DNA from: Clostridiales bacterium
Lineage (GTDB): Bacteria; Bacillota; Clostridia; Christensenellales; Borkfalkiaceae
DNA length: 64,000 nucleotides
Assembly: GCA_022508285.1 (NCBI GenBank)
Contig: JAFLVN010000002.1
Span: 109,644 to 173,643, forward strand
Direction of reading: 5' to 3'
Part shown: one piece after another, positions 51,700 through 59,403 of the stretch
How the letters are laid out: every line of letters begins with the position of its first letter
How positions within the stretch are numbered: position 1 is the first letter of the stretch
Notes under the pieces: model-generated
The model's input: the letters and a program-made list of their open reading frames with translations, nothing else
The model's database searches: none
Told to the model about the DNA's origin: nothing
Program-made: the position numbers and the translations under genes

Positions 51700-51848
51700 G
51701 TTGCATCTCCAAGAATACTTTAAAACGTATGTCTAAATTTTTATTTTTTCAAGCTTTATTATCGAATTTTGTAAAAAACTCAACACGTTTTAAGAATTAA
51801 TATATGTTATGCGCCTTGTCCTTCCGATATTCGCTTATATAAAAAATC

Positions 51849-51875
51849 GCCGCCGCAGCTTTTTGCTGCGGCGGC
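51849..51875 (-). terminator. rarA terminator
   Basis: Stem GCCGCCGCAGC / GCTGCGGCGGC, T5 loop, followed on the minus strand by GATTTTTT. Confidence 0.9.
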
Positions 51876-51906
51876 TCTCTGTATTTTGCTATTAATTAAA
51901 GATTAA

Positions 51907-53220
51907 TTACTTAAGTTTGCCCTTGTTTTTTCTGTTTTCTTTGACCTGCTTTTCGTAGCCGTAGTCGGAGGGTGTGTAGTAAATTTTGTCCTTTAAGCTG
52001 TCGGGCAGGTACTGCTGGTTGACCCAGCCGCCCGCATAGTCGTGCGGGTATTTGTATTTGCCGCTCTGCGCCTTTGTCTCCTTGTCGCCGAAGGTATTGT
52101 CTTTGAGATAGGGCGGCACTCCGTCGTCGTCCCTTACGTTTATTGCGTCACGCTGGGCGGCGTTTTTTGCAAGGACAACGGTGTTGCTCTTGGGCGCTTC
52201 GCACACATATATTATGGCGTTTGAAAGTGGAATAAGCCCCTCGGGATAGCCCGTTTTTTCTAAAACATACATTGCGGACGAGGCGACAACCAATGCGTTG
52301 GGGTCAGCCATTCCCACGTCCTCGGACGAGTGAACAACCAGCCTGCGAGCCACAATCATGGGGTCGCAACCGCCCTCGATAAGGCGCATTGCGTAGTAGA
52401 GTGCGGCGTTTGAATCGCTCCCGCGGAGCGACTTGCAGAACGCCGAAAGATAATCGTAATATGCGTCTTCGTTATACGAGAGCGCCTTGCGCTGAATGGA
52501 CTGCTCTGCATCGGCAAGAGTCACGTGGATTGAGCCGTCAGACTTAGGCGGCGTGGTGAGCACTGCAAGCTCAAGGGCGTTGTACGCCGTGCGCAAATCA
52601 CCGCCCGCAACACGTGCCATGTGCTCCATTGCGTCCTCGTCTACGGTTGCCTGATATTCGCCGAGCCCCTTGCGCTTATCGTGCAGGGCTTTTTGCATTG
52701 CCCCCAATATATCATGCGTTGAAAGGTGTTTAAACTCGAAAACCCGACACCTTGAAACTATTGCGGGAGTCATGGAAGCATAGGGATTTTCGGTAGTAGA
52801 GCCTATAAAAATTATCGTGCCCTGTTCGATTGCGGGTAGCAGACTGTCTGACTGCGTTTTGTTGAAACGGTGGCATTCGTCCAGCATTAAATATGTACGC
52901 TTGCCGTGCATTTTGAGGGCGTTGCGAGCTGTCTCCACCGCCCTCTTTACGTCGGCAACGCCTGCCTGAACGGCGTTTAGCTTTATAAACTCGCCGTGCG
53001 TGGTCTGCGCAATTATGTTTGCAAGCGTGGTTTTGCCTGTTCCCGGAGGCCCCCAAAAAATACAGCTGCCAAGCCTATCCAAAGAGATTGCCCTCCGCAA
53101 GAGGCTACCGTCCGAAACGATGTGTTTCTGCCCGACAAAATCGTTTAAGTTGTTTGCGCGCATGCGCTCGGCGAGGGGCTTTGCGACGTCCTCATTGCCA
53201 TTCAAATCAAATAAATCCAT
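51907..53220 (-). CDS. rarA: Replication-associated recombination protein RarA (MgsA)
   Basis: A 437-residue AAA+ ATPase related to the clamp loader, acting at stalled forks. Walker A is FWGPPGTGKTTLAN, Walker B is LMLDECHRF and sensor 1 is FIGSTTENPYASM. The C-terminal MgsA domain follows with DAYYDYLSAFCKSLRGSD. ATG 53220 is used because GGAA lies 4 nt upstream; the six-residue extension to 53238 lies in the leader element. The leader is the structured element B copy 2. Ends at its own terminator. Confidence 0.95.
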   Translation of the reverse strand: MDLFDLNGNEDVAKPLAERMRANNLNDFVGQKHIVSDGSLLRRAISLDRLGSCIFWGPPGTGKTTLANIIAQTTHGEFIKLNAVQAGVADVKRAVETARNALKMHGKRTYLMLDECHRFNKTQSDSLLPAIEQGTIIFIGSTTENPYASMTPAIVSRCRVFEFKHLSTHDILGAMQKALHDKRKGLGEYQATVDEDAMEHMARVAGGDLRTAYNALELAVLTTPPKSDGSIHVTLADAEQSIQRKALSYNEDAYYDYLSAFCKSLRGSDSNAALYYAMRLIEGGCDPMIVARRLVVHSSEDVGMADPNALVVASSAMYVLEKTGYPEGLIPLSNAIIYVCEAPKSNTVVLAKNAAQRDAINVRDDDGVPPYLKDNTFGDKETKAQSGKYKYPHDYAGGWVNQQYLPDSLKDKIYYTPSDYGYEKQVKENRKNKGKLK

Positions 53221-53352
53221 AAAATTCCATTTTCGCAAAAGTCGTGCAGTAGCGCGACTTTGTGCGAGGTTGCTGTTGTACGGCTGACGCCGTCGGTACG
53301 ACGTGGCGGTCTATACGACGGAAATCAATCCCGTCTAACCGCCTCGGCGTTA
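53221..53352 (-). promoter_or_regulatory. Structured leader element family B, copy 2 (rarA)
   Basis: An element of about 130 nt spanning the whole gap from the ylbK-like gene stop to the rarA start codon. Hairpin 1 has stem CGCAAAAGTCG / CGACTTTGTGCG with the same GCAGTAG loop as copy 1. Hairpin 2 has outer stem GGCGGT / ACCGCC, inner stem GACGG / CCGTC and loop AAATCAATC. Stems covary with copy 1 while loops stay the same. Confidence 0.7.
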
Positions 53353-54144
53353 ATTATTTAAAAGTGTGCGGATTTCATCCACATATTTCTTGCCTAAATT
53401 GTAACCGATTTCGTAAATTTTATCAAGATCTTTAACGGTGTACTGACTTACGGTTTCGATGACGGGTTTTATGACAACATCTGCGATTTTACCCTCAATT
53501 TGACTGCGCATATCCGTTTGATGGGCGTCCATAAGGTCGAACACACGGAGTATCAAATTCACTAAATTGCCCACCTTTTCTATCGGCTGCGAAACGTTTG
53601 AAAGCACGTCCACCGCAACAACTACGTCTGCACCCATATCCTTTACCGCCTTTACAGGCACACGACAAAGACAACCGCCGTCCACAAGAAACATTCCCTC
53701 GTGCTCTATCGGGCGGAACACCCCGGGGATTGCACAAGAAGCCTGCACCGCCACTGCGGCGGGACCTCGCTCGAAAACGTGGAGTTTGCCCGAAATTAAA
53801 TCGGTTGCCACGCACTTAAAGGGTACCGGCATATCCTCTAACCGAATGTCGCCAAGGTAGTCGTAAAGGAGCTCAGCCACTTTTTTACTGCGCAGAAGCG
53901 CCATTCGCGACATGAAAGAAGGCGCTAAATCTATGATGTCCCGAGTCTTTAATCTCAAGGCTATATCACGTATTTCGTGGGCGGATATACCCGCACAAAA
54001 GCTGCCGCCGACCACCGATCCTATCGAACAGCCCGTAACAAAATCGGGCTTGATGCCCGCTTCCTCGAGAGCGACGAGTATTCCTATATGCGCTATCCCC
54101 CGCGAGCCGCCGCTACCCAAAGCAAGTCCCAAAGTTTTACTCAT
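53350..54144 (-). CDS. ylbK: Patatin-like phospholipase family protein (YlbK type)
   Basis: A 264-residue cytoplasmic patatin/RssA-like hydrolase. The oxyanion hole GLALGSGGSRG, nucleophile elbow GCSIGS (GxSxG) and catalytic Asp in DGGCL form the Ser-Asp dyad. It would act on a lipid ester, but the substrate is unknown. ATG 54144 has GGGAAG upstream; the longer frame to 54192 crosses the divergent ylbJ start. In Bacillus the order rsmD-coaD-ylbJ-ylbK is conserved, and all four are here within 4 kb, with ylbJ turned round. Confidence 0.9.
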   Translation of the reverse strand: MSKTLGLALGSGGSRGIAHIGILVALEEAGIKPDFVTGCSIGSVVGGSFCAGISAHEIRDIALRLKTRDIIDLAPSFMSRMALLRSKKVAELLYDYLGDIRLEDMPVPFKCVATDLISGKLHVFERGPAAVAVQASCAIPGVFRPIEHEGMFLVDGGCLCRVPVKAVKDMGADVVVAVDVLSNVSQPIEKVGNLVNLILRVFDLMDAHQTDMRSQIEGKIADVVIKPVIETVSQYTVKDLDKIYEIGYNLGKKYVDEIRTLLNN

Positions 54145-54175
54145 AATACTTCCCTTTTCAAAATATAAAAGAAGT

Positions 54176-55120
54176 ATGGTAATAAAACGCATAAAATATG
54201 TAGTTTTAAGTATATGTATCCTATTATTCGGTGCGGCGATAATAATTTACCCCGAAAGATACGTTGCAAGCTGCTTTGAAGGCTTTGTGCTGTGGGCGGA
54301 ATGCGTGCTGCCCTCGCTGTTTCCTTTTATAGTGCTTGCGCTGATTTTTATTAAGACCGGGCTTGCCGACAAGGCCTCACTGCCGCTAAAGAAAGCTACA
54401 CGAATACTAAATCTGCCGCAGAGCGCCGCAGTGTGCTTTTTACTTTCTATCTGCTCAGGCTACCCCGCAGGCAGCCGCATGGTTGCGGAGTTTTACGAAA
54501 ACGGAGTTCTTACAAAGTCTGACTGCGACAAGCTTGCGCCGCTGTGCTCGACCTCAGGACCGCTGTTTATAATCGGCAGCGTGGGATTTAAAATGTTTGA
54601 CGACAAGCTGCTCGGAATGAAAATTTTTATTGCCCATGCGCTTGCCGTCACGGTTTTCAGCCTTATATATTGCAGGTTCTGCAAAAAAACTTCAGCGCTT
54701 CCGCCAAAACCGATAAAATCGAACGGCAATCTTTTATACGACACCTTTTACGGAGCGGTAGTTTCCGTTGCCGTTGCGGGCGGGTTTATTGCCTTTTTTT
54801 ACGTGGTCGCACAATTTTTGCAGGACTTCAACGTACTTTATCCGCTTGAAAGCTTTTTGAAATTGTTTATTGAAGACGGTGCGGCGAAAGCCGTATGTTT
54901 AGGACTTGCCGAAGCAACGACGGGTTGCCGCCACCTTGCAGGGAGCACATCTCAAATAAAGGGTGCGCTGGCGGGATTTATTATAACCTTCGGCGGCGTA
55001 TCCATTTTAATGCAACAGATAAGCTATCTTTCAAAGACGGGCGTAAAGCCCTTTAAGTTTATATCGTTCAAATTTTTGCAGGCTGTGCTGTGTTTTTTAA
55101 TTCTGCTTTTAATCGGTTAG
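54176..55120 (+). CDS. ylbJ: Sporulation integral membrane protein YlbJ
   Basis: A 314-residue membrane protein of the nucleoside-recognition/GATE superfamily with about eight helices. Typical segments are LWAECVLPSLFPFIVLALIF, CFLLSICSGYPAGSRM, CSTSGPLFIIGSVG and the C-terminal AGFIITFGGVSILMQQ. YlbJ is made in the mother cell and needed for heat-resistant spores in Bacillus. The long upstream frame overlaps the opposite gene; the start is set at ATG 54176 from the helix pattern, with only a weak GAAG nearby. Only 31 bp separate it from the divergent ylbK. Confidence 0.88.
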   Translation: MVIKRIKYVVLSICILLFGAAIIIYPERYVASCFEGFVLWAECVLPSLFPFIVLALIFIKTGLADKASLPLKKATRILNLPQSAAVCFLLSICSGYPAGSRMVAEFYENGVLTKSDCDKLAPLCSTSGPLFIIGSVGFKMFDDKLLGMKIFIAHALAVTVFSLIYCRFCKKTSALPPKPIKSNGNLLYDTFYGAVVSVAVAGGFIAFFYVVAQFLQDFNVLYPLESFLKLFIEDGAAKAVCLGLAEATTGCRHLAGSTSQIKGALAGFIITFGGVSILMQQISYLSKTGVKPFKFISFKFLQAVLCFLILLLIG

Positions 55121-55149
55121 TCGGCACATATTAGCGTACGAATTGCTTT

Positions 55150-56172
55150 TTACGCCTTTTCGGCGATATCCAAAAGCAGCCTTTCGGTATCACGCCAGCC
55201 GAGGCAGGGGTCGGTTATCGACTTGCCGTAGACAACGTCTTCCGTTTGATTGCCTTCCTCCAAAAAGCTTTCAATCATAAAGCCCTTAACGATTTTTCTG
55301 AAATCCTTATCGTAGAGGCGGTTTTGCATGACCTCTTCGCATATTCTTATCTGCTGTTTGAATTTTTTGCCGCTGTTGGAGTGGTTTGCATCTATTATGA
55401 TTGCGGGATTTTTAAGTCCGGAGTTTGCATAACCTTCGGCAACCTGCATTACGTTTTCGTAGTGGTAGTTTGGCGTGTCGTTGCCTGAATAGTCGGACGC
55501 ACCCCGAAGAATTGCGTGCGTCAAGGGATTGCCCTGCGTTTTCACCTGCCAGCCGTTAAGTTTGAAAATCTGCCCTCTCTGTGCGGCATATATCGAGTTT
55601 AACAACACCAAAAGTGAGCCGCCTGTGGGATTTTTTATGCCGACGGGCACGTCCATTCCGCTTGAAACGAGGCGGTGAAGCTGATTTTCGCAGGAGCGTG
55701 CGCCCACCGAGATATAGCTGAGTAAATCCTCGAAATAGGGCATATTTGCGGGATATAGCATTTCGTCTGCGGCGGAAAGCCCGCTTGCAGAGATTGCGCC
55801 GATATTGAGCTCACGTATGGCGAATATTCCCTTTAAAATGTCTTCCGCCTTTGTAGGGTCTGGCTGTGAGAACATCCCCTTGTAACCCGTACCCCTTGTG
55901 CGGGGCTTGTTTGTATAAATTCTCGGGACAAGCACCAGCTTGTCCTTTACCCTTTCGTTTAGTTTGCCGAGCTTCTCCACGTACTCCAAAACGGGCTTTG
56001 ACTCGTGCGCCGAGCACGGACCTACTATTATCAAAAGTTTGTCGCTCTTGCCCGAAATCACGTCGGAAACGAGTTTATCCCTCTGCGCCTTGATTTTTTT
56101 GAGGTTTTCGGGCATGGGAAGTGTGGCAAGAATTTCTTCGGGTTCGGGTATTTTTATCTGTTTTTCAAACAT
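55150..56172 (-). CDS. aroF: 3-deoxy-7-phosphoheptulonate synthase, class I
   Basis: First enzyme of the shikimate pathway, condensing PEP with erythrose 4-phosphate. It has 340 residues, close to the AroG/F/H type. Visible landmarks are LLIIVGPCSAHE (metal Cys), RIYTNKPRTRGTGYKG, GARSCENQLHR, GIKNPTGG and DANHSNSGKKF. The allosteric type cannot be assigned safely. It follows coaD by 18 bp and so may be read with rsmD-coaD. No other shikimate genes are nearby. Confidence 0.95.
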   Translation of the reverse strand: MFEKQIKIPEPEEILATLPMPENLKKIKAQRDKLVSDVISGKSDKLLIIVGPCSAHESKPVLEYVEKLGKLNERVKDKLVLVPRIYTNKPRTRGTGYKGMFSQPDPTKAEDILKGIFAIRELNIGAISASGLSAADEMLYPANMPYFEDLLSYISVGARSCENQLHRLVSSGMDVPVGIKNPTGGSLLVLLNSIYAAQRGQIFKLNGWQVKTQGNPLTHAILRGASDYSGNDTPNYHYENVMQVAEGYANSGLKNPAIIIDANHSNSGKKFKQQIRICEEVMQNRLYDKDFRKIVKGFMIESFLEEGNQTEDVVYGKSITDPCLGWRDTERLLLDIAEKA

Positions 56173-56190
56173 TGCGTATCTCTGTAAAAT

Positions 56191-56679
56191 TTATATGTTT
56201 TTATTTTTTATCATTTCAAGGAAGTCTGTGCGGATTTCCTCGGGAAGATAGTTTGCGTAGTCCTTGTGGAATTTTACCGAATTCTTTACGAGCGTGGAGC
56301 TAACTTGCAAACTGTCCTGCTCGGCGGGAATGTAGACGGTTATTATGTCGTCTTTGAGCTTTTTATTTGCAAAATAGTTTGCGTTTTCGTACTCGAAGTC
56401 TATCGTGTTTCTTACTCCCCGCACGTAAAAAGGGGTGTTCTCCTTTTCGAGAATATCCACCGCCGCACCATCGAAAATCTCAACACGTATTCGCTTTTCG
56501 CCCGAAAATAACTTCTCTAAAAGCGCCTTTCTCTCCTCCTCGGAGAGCAGCGGTTTTTTGTCGGTATTAACCATTACGGCAACCACTACCTCGTCGAAAA
56601 GCGCAAGGCATTTTTCTATTATTTTTTTGTGACCCGAAGTGGGCGGGTCGAACGTGCCCGAAAATACGCACTTTTTCAA
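56191..56679 (-). CDS. coaD: Phosphopantetheine adenylyltransferase
   Basis: A 162-residue enzyme making dephospho-CoA from 4'-phosphopantetheine and ATP. The nucleotide motif is SGTFDPPTSGHKKII (T-x-GH), followed by VRGVRNTIDFEYE and SSTLVKNS near the C-terminus. Length is typical. The start is TTG 56679, with AGGTGA upstream that overlaps the rsmD end. The rsmD-coaD pair is conserved in most bacteria. Confidence 0.96.
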   Translation of the reverse strand: MKKCVFSGTFDPPTSGHKKIIEKCLALFDEVVVAVMVNTDKKPLLSEEERKALLEKLFSGEKRIRVEIFDGAAVDILEKENTPFYVRGVRNTIDFEYENANYFANKKLKDDIITVYIPAEQDSLQVSSTLVKNSVKFHKDYANYLPEEIRTDFLEMIKNKNI

Positions 56680-56680
56680 A

Positions 56681-57214
56681 TTAAGTCACCTCGAAAAAAC
56701 TTAAATACGTTTTGCCGTACTTGCGCTCGTCGCAGAGCGTAAGCCCTTCTATTTCGCCTGTAAAGGCCCTGTCACGCTCCAAAACGGCAATGCCGTCCTC
56801 TTTTAAAAGGTTGCGACGGGCTATAATTTCAAGCGCCTCTCTGCCCGCTTCGAGCCTGTACGGCGGGTCTAAAAATATTATATCGAACTTATTATCAAGC
56901 GATAAAAGGCAGTCGGAAAAATTCTGATTTGTAACCTTATAATTGTGTTCTTTTATGCGTGAAAGGTTTTTATTTAATACCTTTATGCTGTCGGCGGAAA
57001 TATCGTTGAAGTGCACGAACTCCGCTCCGCGCGAGATACATTCAATTCCTAATCCGCCGCTGCCGCAGAACAGGTCGAGGGCGCGGGCGGACGGAACGCT
57101 TGCCGCTATTATGTTGAAAAGGCTCTCCTTTACCCTGTCCGCCGTGGGGCGGATATCCTCCCCCTTAAATTCGGAAAGGACGAGAGAGCGGTATTTGCCG
57201 CTGATTATTCTCAA
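56681..57214 (-). CDS. rsmD: 16S rRNA m2G966 methyltransferase RsmD
   Basis: A 177-residue SAM-dependent methyltransferase modifying 16S rRNA. It starts MRIISGKYRS, has the SAM loop LDLFCGSGGLGIECISRGA and the catalytic FLDPPYR (DPPY). Start TTG 57214 overlaps the stop of the cyclo-ligase gene by 4 nt (TTGA) and its stop lies one base from coaD, so translation is coupled throughout. Confidence 0.95.
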   Translation of the reverse strand: MRIISGKYRSLVLSEFKGEDIRPTADRVKESLFNIIAASVPSARALDLFCGSGGLGIECISRGAEFVHFNDISADSIKVLNKNLSRIKEHNYKVTNQNFSDCLLSLDNKFDIIFLDPPYRLEAGREALEIIARRNLLKEDGIAVLERDRAFTGEIEGLTLCDERKYGKTYLSFFEVT

Positions 57215-57738
57215 AAGTTAAAAATCCCCCTCTCGCAAAGGTATTTATCCAAGGGAACGTCATGCGGCTCTTCTTCAAAATCTTCGAGCTGAAAGAAATA
57301 ACCCATTCCCACTTTTTGAGTGTTTTTACCCCTTAAATATCTGTCGTAAAAGCCGCCACCGTAGCCTATGCGAAAGCCTTTTGAATTTACGGCAAGAAGG
57401 GGCACTAAGGTTATATCTATTTCACCCTCGAACGCTTGTCCTGTAGGCTCTGAAATTCCGAATGCACCCACTTTAAAGCCGTCTTTCACGTATGGAACGG
57501 CAACAATATTTTCGCCCTCCACACGGGGAAGATAAACCCTCTTGCCCGCCTTTACGAGTTCTTCTATAATGAGGTCTGTGCGGGCTTCGGTGGAAAAACT
57601 GTTGTAAATAAAAAAGCTGTCGTACTTTGAAAAGGCTTCAATGAAGGTTTTAAGTATTGCCCTGTCCGCCTCCTGCCGCTCCGTTTCACCGAAGTTTTTA
57701 CGGTTCAATTTTTGTTTTTTGCGTATTTCATTCTTCAT
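57211..57738 (-). CDS. 5-formyltetrahydrofolate cyclo-ligase
   Basis: A 175-residue ATP-dependent enzyme turning 5-formyl-THF into 5,10-methenyl-THF. It has a basic N-terminus (KNEIRKKQKLNRKNF), the substrate region LVPLLAVNSKGFRIGYG and the glycine-rich GGGFYDRYL that binds ATP phosphate. ATG 57738 has GGAG 7 nt upstream and overlaps the end of alr by 11 nt. It is followed by rsmD with a 4-nt overlap, part of alr-cyclo-ligase-rsmD-coaD. Confidence 0.93.
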   Translation of the reverse strand: MKNEIRKKQKLNRKNFGETERQEADRAILKTFIEAFSKYDSFFIYNSFSTEARTDLIIEELVKAGKRVYLPRVEGENIVAVPYVKDGFKVGAFGISEPTGQAFEGEIDITLVPLLAVNSKGFRIGYGGGFYDRYLRGKNTQKVGMGYFFQLEDFEEEPHDVPLDKYLCERGIFNF

Positions 57739-58699
57739 ATATAATCTCCGCACGCCTCGTTGCGGCGCAGAGCACCTCGTAGCTTATCGTGCCGCACCTC
57801 TTTGCATAGTGCTCGGCGTTTTCAAGGACGGGCAGAAGTTCCCCGCCTTCGACCCGCAAAAATGCGTCCATGCACAGATTGTTTTCGCCGAGGGGCACCG
57901 TGCGGGCGAAGCCGTCGGCATAGCCGAGGCGGTAAACTGATAGATATTTATAATTTTTACGGGCGTGAGCGTAGCCCGCTCCGCCGCCGATAAATTCCGT
58001 AACTTGAGTACGCCTTGCAAAAACTTTGAGTACGGGTTTTACGTCGGCTTTGAAGCCCTCGGGCGGATAGCCGTACAAAAGTATTCCGCAGCGTGCGCCG
58101 TCCTTTAAGTATTTTTTGCCACTAAGCACACCGCCGCTTGCCGCCAGATGCGCACACGTATCAGATGTTACCGTTTTAACAAGTTTTTCCGCACGGTCGA
58201 AAAGTTCGAGCTGCCGCTCACTTGCAACGCCGTCCGAAGGGTCGTACATGTGCGAATAAACTCCCTCTATTTGCGCACTTTTAAGAGCGTTCAAAATTCG
58301 GGGAAGCGTCTTTAAGTTACAGCCGAGGCGGTTCATGCCCGTGTTGACTTTGATATGGCAGTGACAGCCGCCGATGAGCTTTGCGGTATCGAGCGAATTG
58401 ACGGTTAAGGTAAGGTTGTAAAATTTTGCACGGAGCACGTCGTCCTTGCCGAGAGGGGGCGAAAGCACGAGTACAGGCTTTGTTATTCCCGCAAGGCGTA
58501 AAGCCGCACCCTCGTCTGTGATAGCCACACAGAAGCCGTCGACAATATTCTCTATGGCGAGAGCTACCCGTGCGCCGCCGTGCCCATAGCCGTCGGCCTT
58601 TACCACGGCGTAAAACTTTTTATCGCCCAAAATATTTCTTACAAAGCTTGCGTTATATCTGAGATTATTTAAATTTACGACGGCGAGAGTTTTCTGCAT
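57728..58699 (-). CDS. alr: Alanine racemase, short form
   Basis: PLP enzyme making D-alanine for peptidoglycan. The PLP Lys is in AVVKADGYGHG near residue 34. The barrel motifs VNTGMNRLGC and YSHMYDPSDG are present. The second catalytic base Tyr lies in GGGAGYAHARKN, and LGYADGFAR follows. At 323 residues it is about 50 shorter than usual, mostly in the C-terminal domain. No ribosome binding site precedes ATG 58699, and an AT-rich -10-like TATATT lies 6 nt upstream, so it may be leaderless. It heads a coupled operon through coaD. Confidence 0.9.
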   Translation of the reverse strand: MQKTLAVVNLNNLRYNASFVRNILGDKKFYAVVKADGYGHGGARVALAIENIVDGFCVAITDEGAALRLAGITKPVLVLSPPLGKDDVLRAKFYNLTLTVNSLDTAKLIGGCHCHIKVNTGMNRLGCNLKTLPRILNALKSAQIEGVYSHMYDPSDGVASERQLELFDRAEKLVKTVTSDTCAHLAASGGVLSGKKYLKDGARCGILLYGYPPEGFKADVKPVLKVFARRTQVTEFIGGGAGYAHARKNYKYLSVYRLGYADGFARTVPLGENNLCMDAFLRVEGGELLPVLENAEHYAKRCGTISYEVLCAATRRAEIIYEE

Positions 58700-58747
58700 A
58701 CTTAAAATATATGCCCGAAAATTAAAAGCTGTTTACGCCAGAATCGC

Positions 58748-59317
58748 TTATTTGCCTGCCCTCTTTTTTATTGCAACACCTATGAGCGGGCACACCTTTC
58801 TTGCGAGTATTGCCGCAAGCAGACAGAGCGCCGCATCCTTGGGCATGTACAAAAGATTGCCGACTATAAACAGATTTAGTAAATTTTTTACGCCCAAAAG
58901 GTGAGCCGCAACTATGCAATATGGAATACCTACGGCATAGTCTGCAAGGAACGCAACCATTGCCGCAAGTATGTAGCGCCAAAGCGGGAGTCCCGCTCTG
59001 CCGGCGATAAGCCCTGCCGTTGCCGCTGCAACGATAAAGCCGAGTATATAGCCGAAAGATGGCTTTAAAACGTAATATATGCCGCCGCCCGCAGTGAATA
59101 CGGGAAGCCCTATAAGCCCTAAAACCATATATACCGTCATGCTTATAGTACCTTTTTTTGCACCCAGCATAAGCCCTGCGAGCACGCTCACAACAGTCTG
59201 AAAGGTGAGCGGAACAAGGGGAAAAGGTATCTGAATAAATGCTGCCGCCACCATAAGGGCAACGAATATCCCGCATTCGGCTAAGTCTTGCGCAAGTAAT
59301 TTACGTTTTGTAACCAT
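58748..59317 (-). CDS. bioY: Biotin transporter BioY
   Basis: A 189-residue S-component with about six helices that binds biotin and works alone or with an ECF module. Typical features are FIQIPFPLVPLTFQTVVSVLAGLMLG near the N-terminus (in parts), GLPVFTAGGGI and PSFGYILGF. Length is normal. It has no ribosome binding site; TTGACT-18-TATAAT ends 6 nt before ATG 59317, so the mRNA should be leaderless. No BirA-type palindrome was recognised. It is followed by alr 48 bp on. Confidence 0.95.
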   Translation of the reverse strand: MVTKRKLLAQDLAECGIFVALMVAAAFIQIPFPLVPLTFQTVVSVLAGLMLGAKKGTISMTVYMVLGLIGLPVFTAGGGIYYVLKPSFGYILGFIVAAATAGLIAGRAGLPLWRYILAAMVAFLADYAVGIPYCIVAAHLLGVKNLLNLFIVGNLLYMPKDAALCLLAAILARKVCPLIGVAIKKRAGK

Positions 59318-59323
59318 ACCGCA

Positions 59324-59353
59324 ATTATATTATAAACAGAATAAACAAGTCAA
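59324..59353 (-). promoter_or_regulatory. bioY promoter, predicting a leaderless mRNA
   Basis: TTGACT, 18 bp, perfect TATAAT on the minus strand. The A of the start codon is 7 nt after the -10 box, exactly where initiation is expected. Confidence 0.65.
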
Positions 59354-59370
59354 GCGAAAAGCAAATAAGA

Positions 59371-59395
59371 AAACTCCCCTTAAAAAGGGGAGTTT
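59371..59395 (-). terminator. Terminator of the Wzz-like gene
   Basis: Stem AAACTCCCCTT / AAGGGGAGTTT with an A3 loop, followed on the minus strand by TTTCTTATTTGC. Confidence 0.88.
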
Positions 59396-59403
59396 TTCAA
59401 CAT

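Noticed and set aside
53912..54175. N-terminal extension of ylbJ by 88 residues
   Set aside because: It overlaps the ylbK-like gene on the opposite strand and lacks the hydrophobic pattern of the family; the ATG at 54176 starts the first helix.
58722..59276. 184-aa open frame on the minus strand inside bioY
   Set aside because: It overlaps the convincing BioY frame, is very rich in Cys, Arg and Gly as expected from a shifted frame, and has no ribosome binding site.
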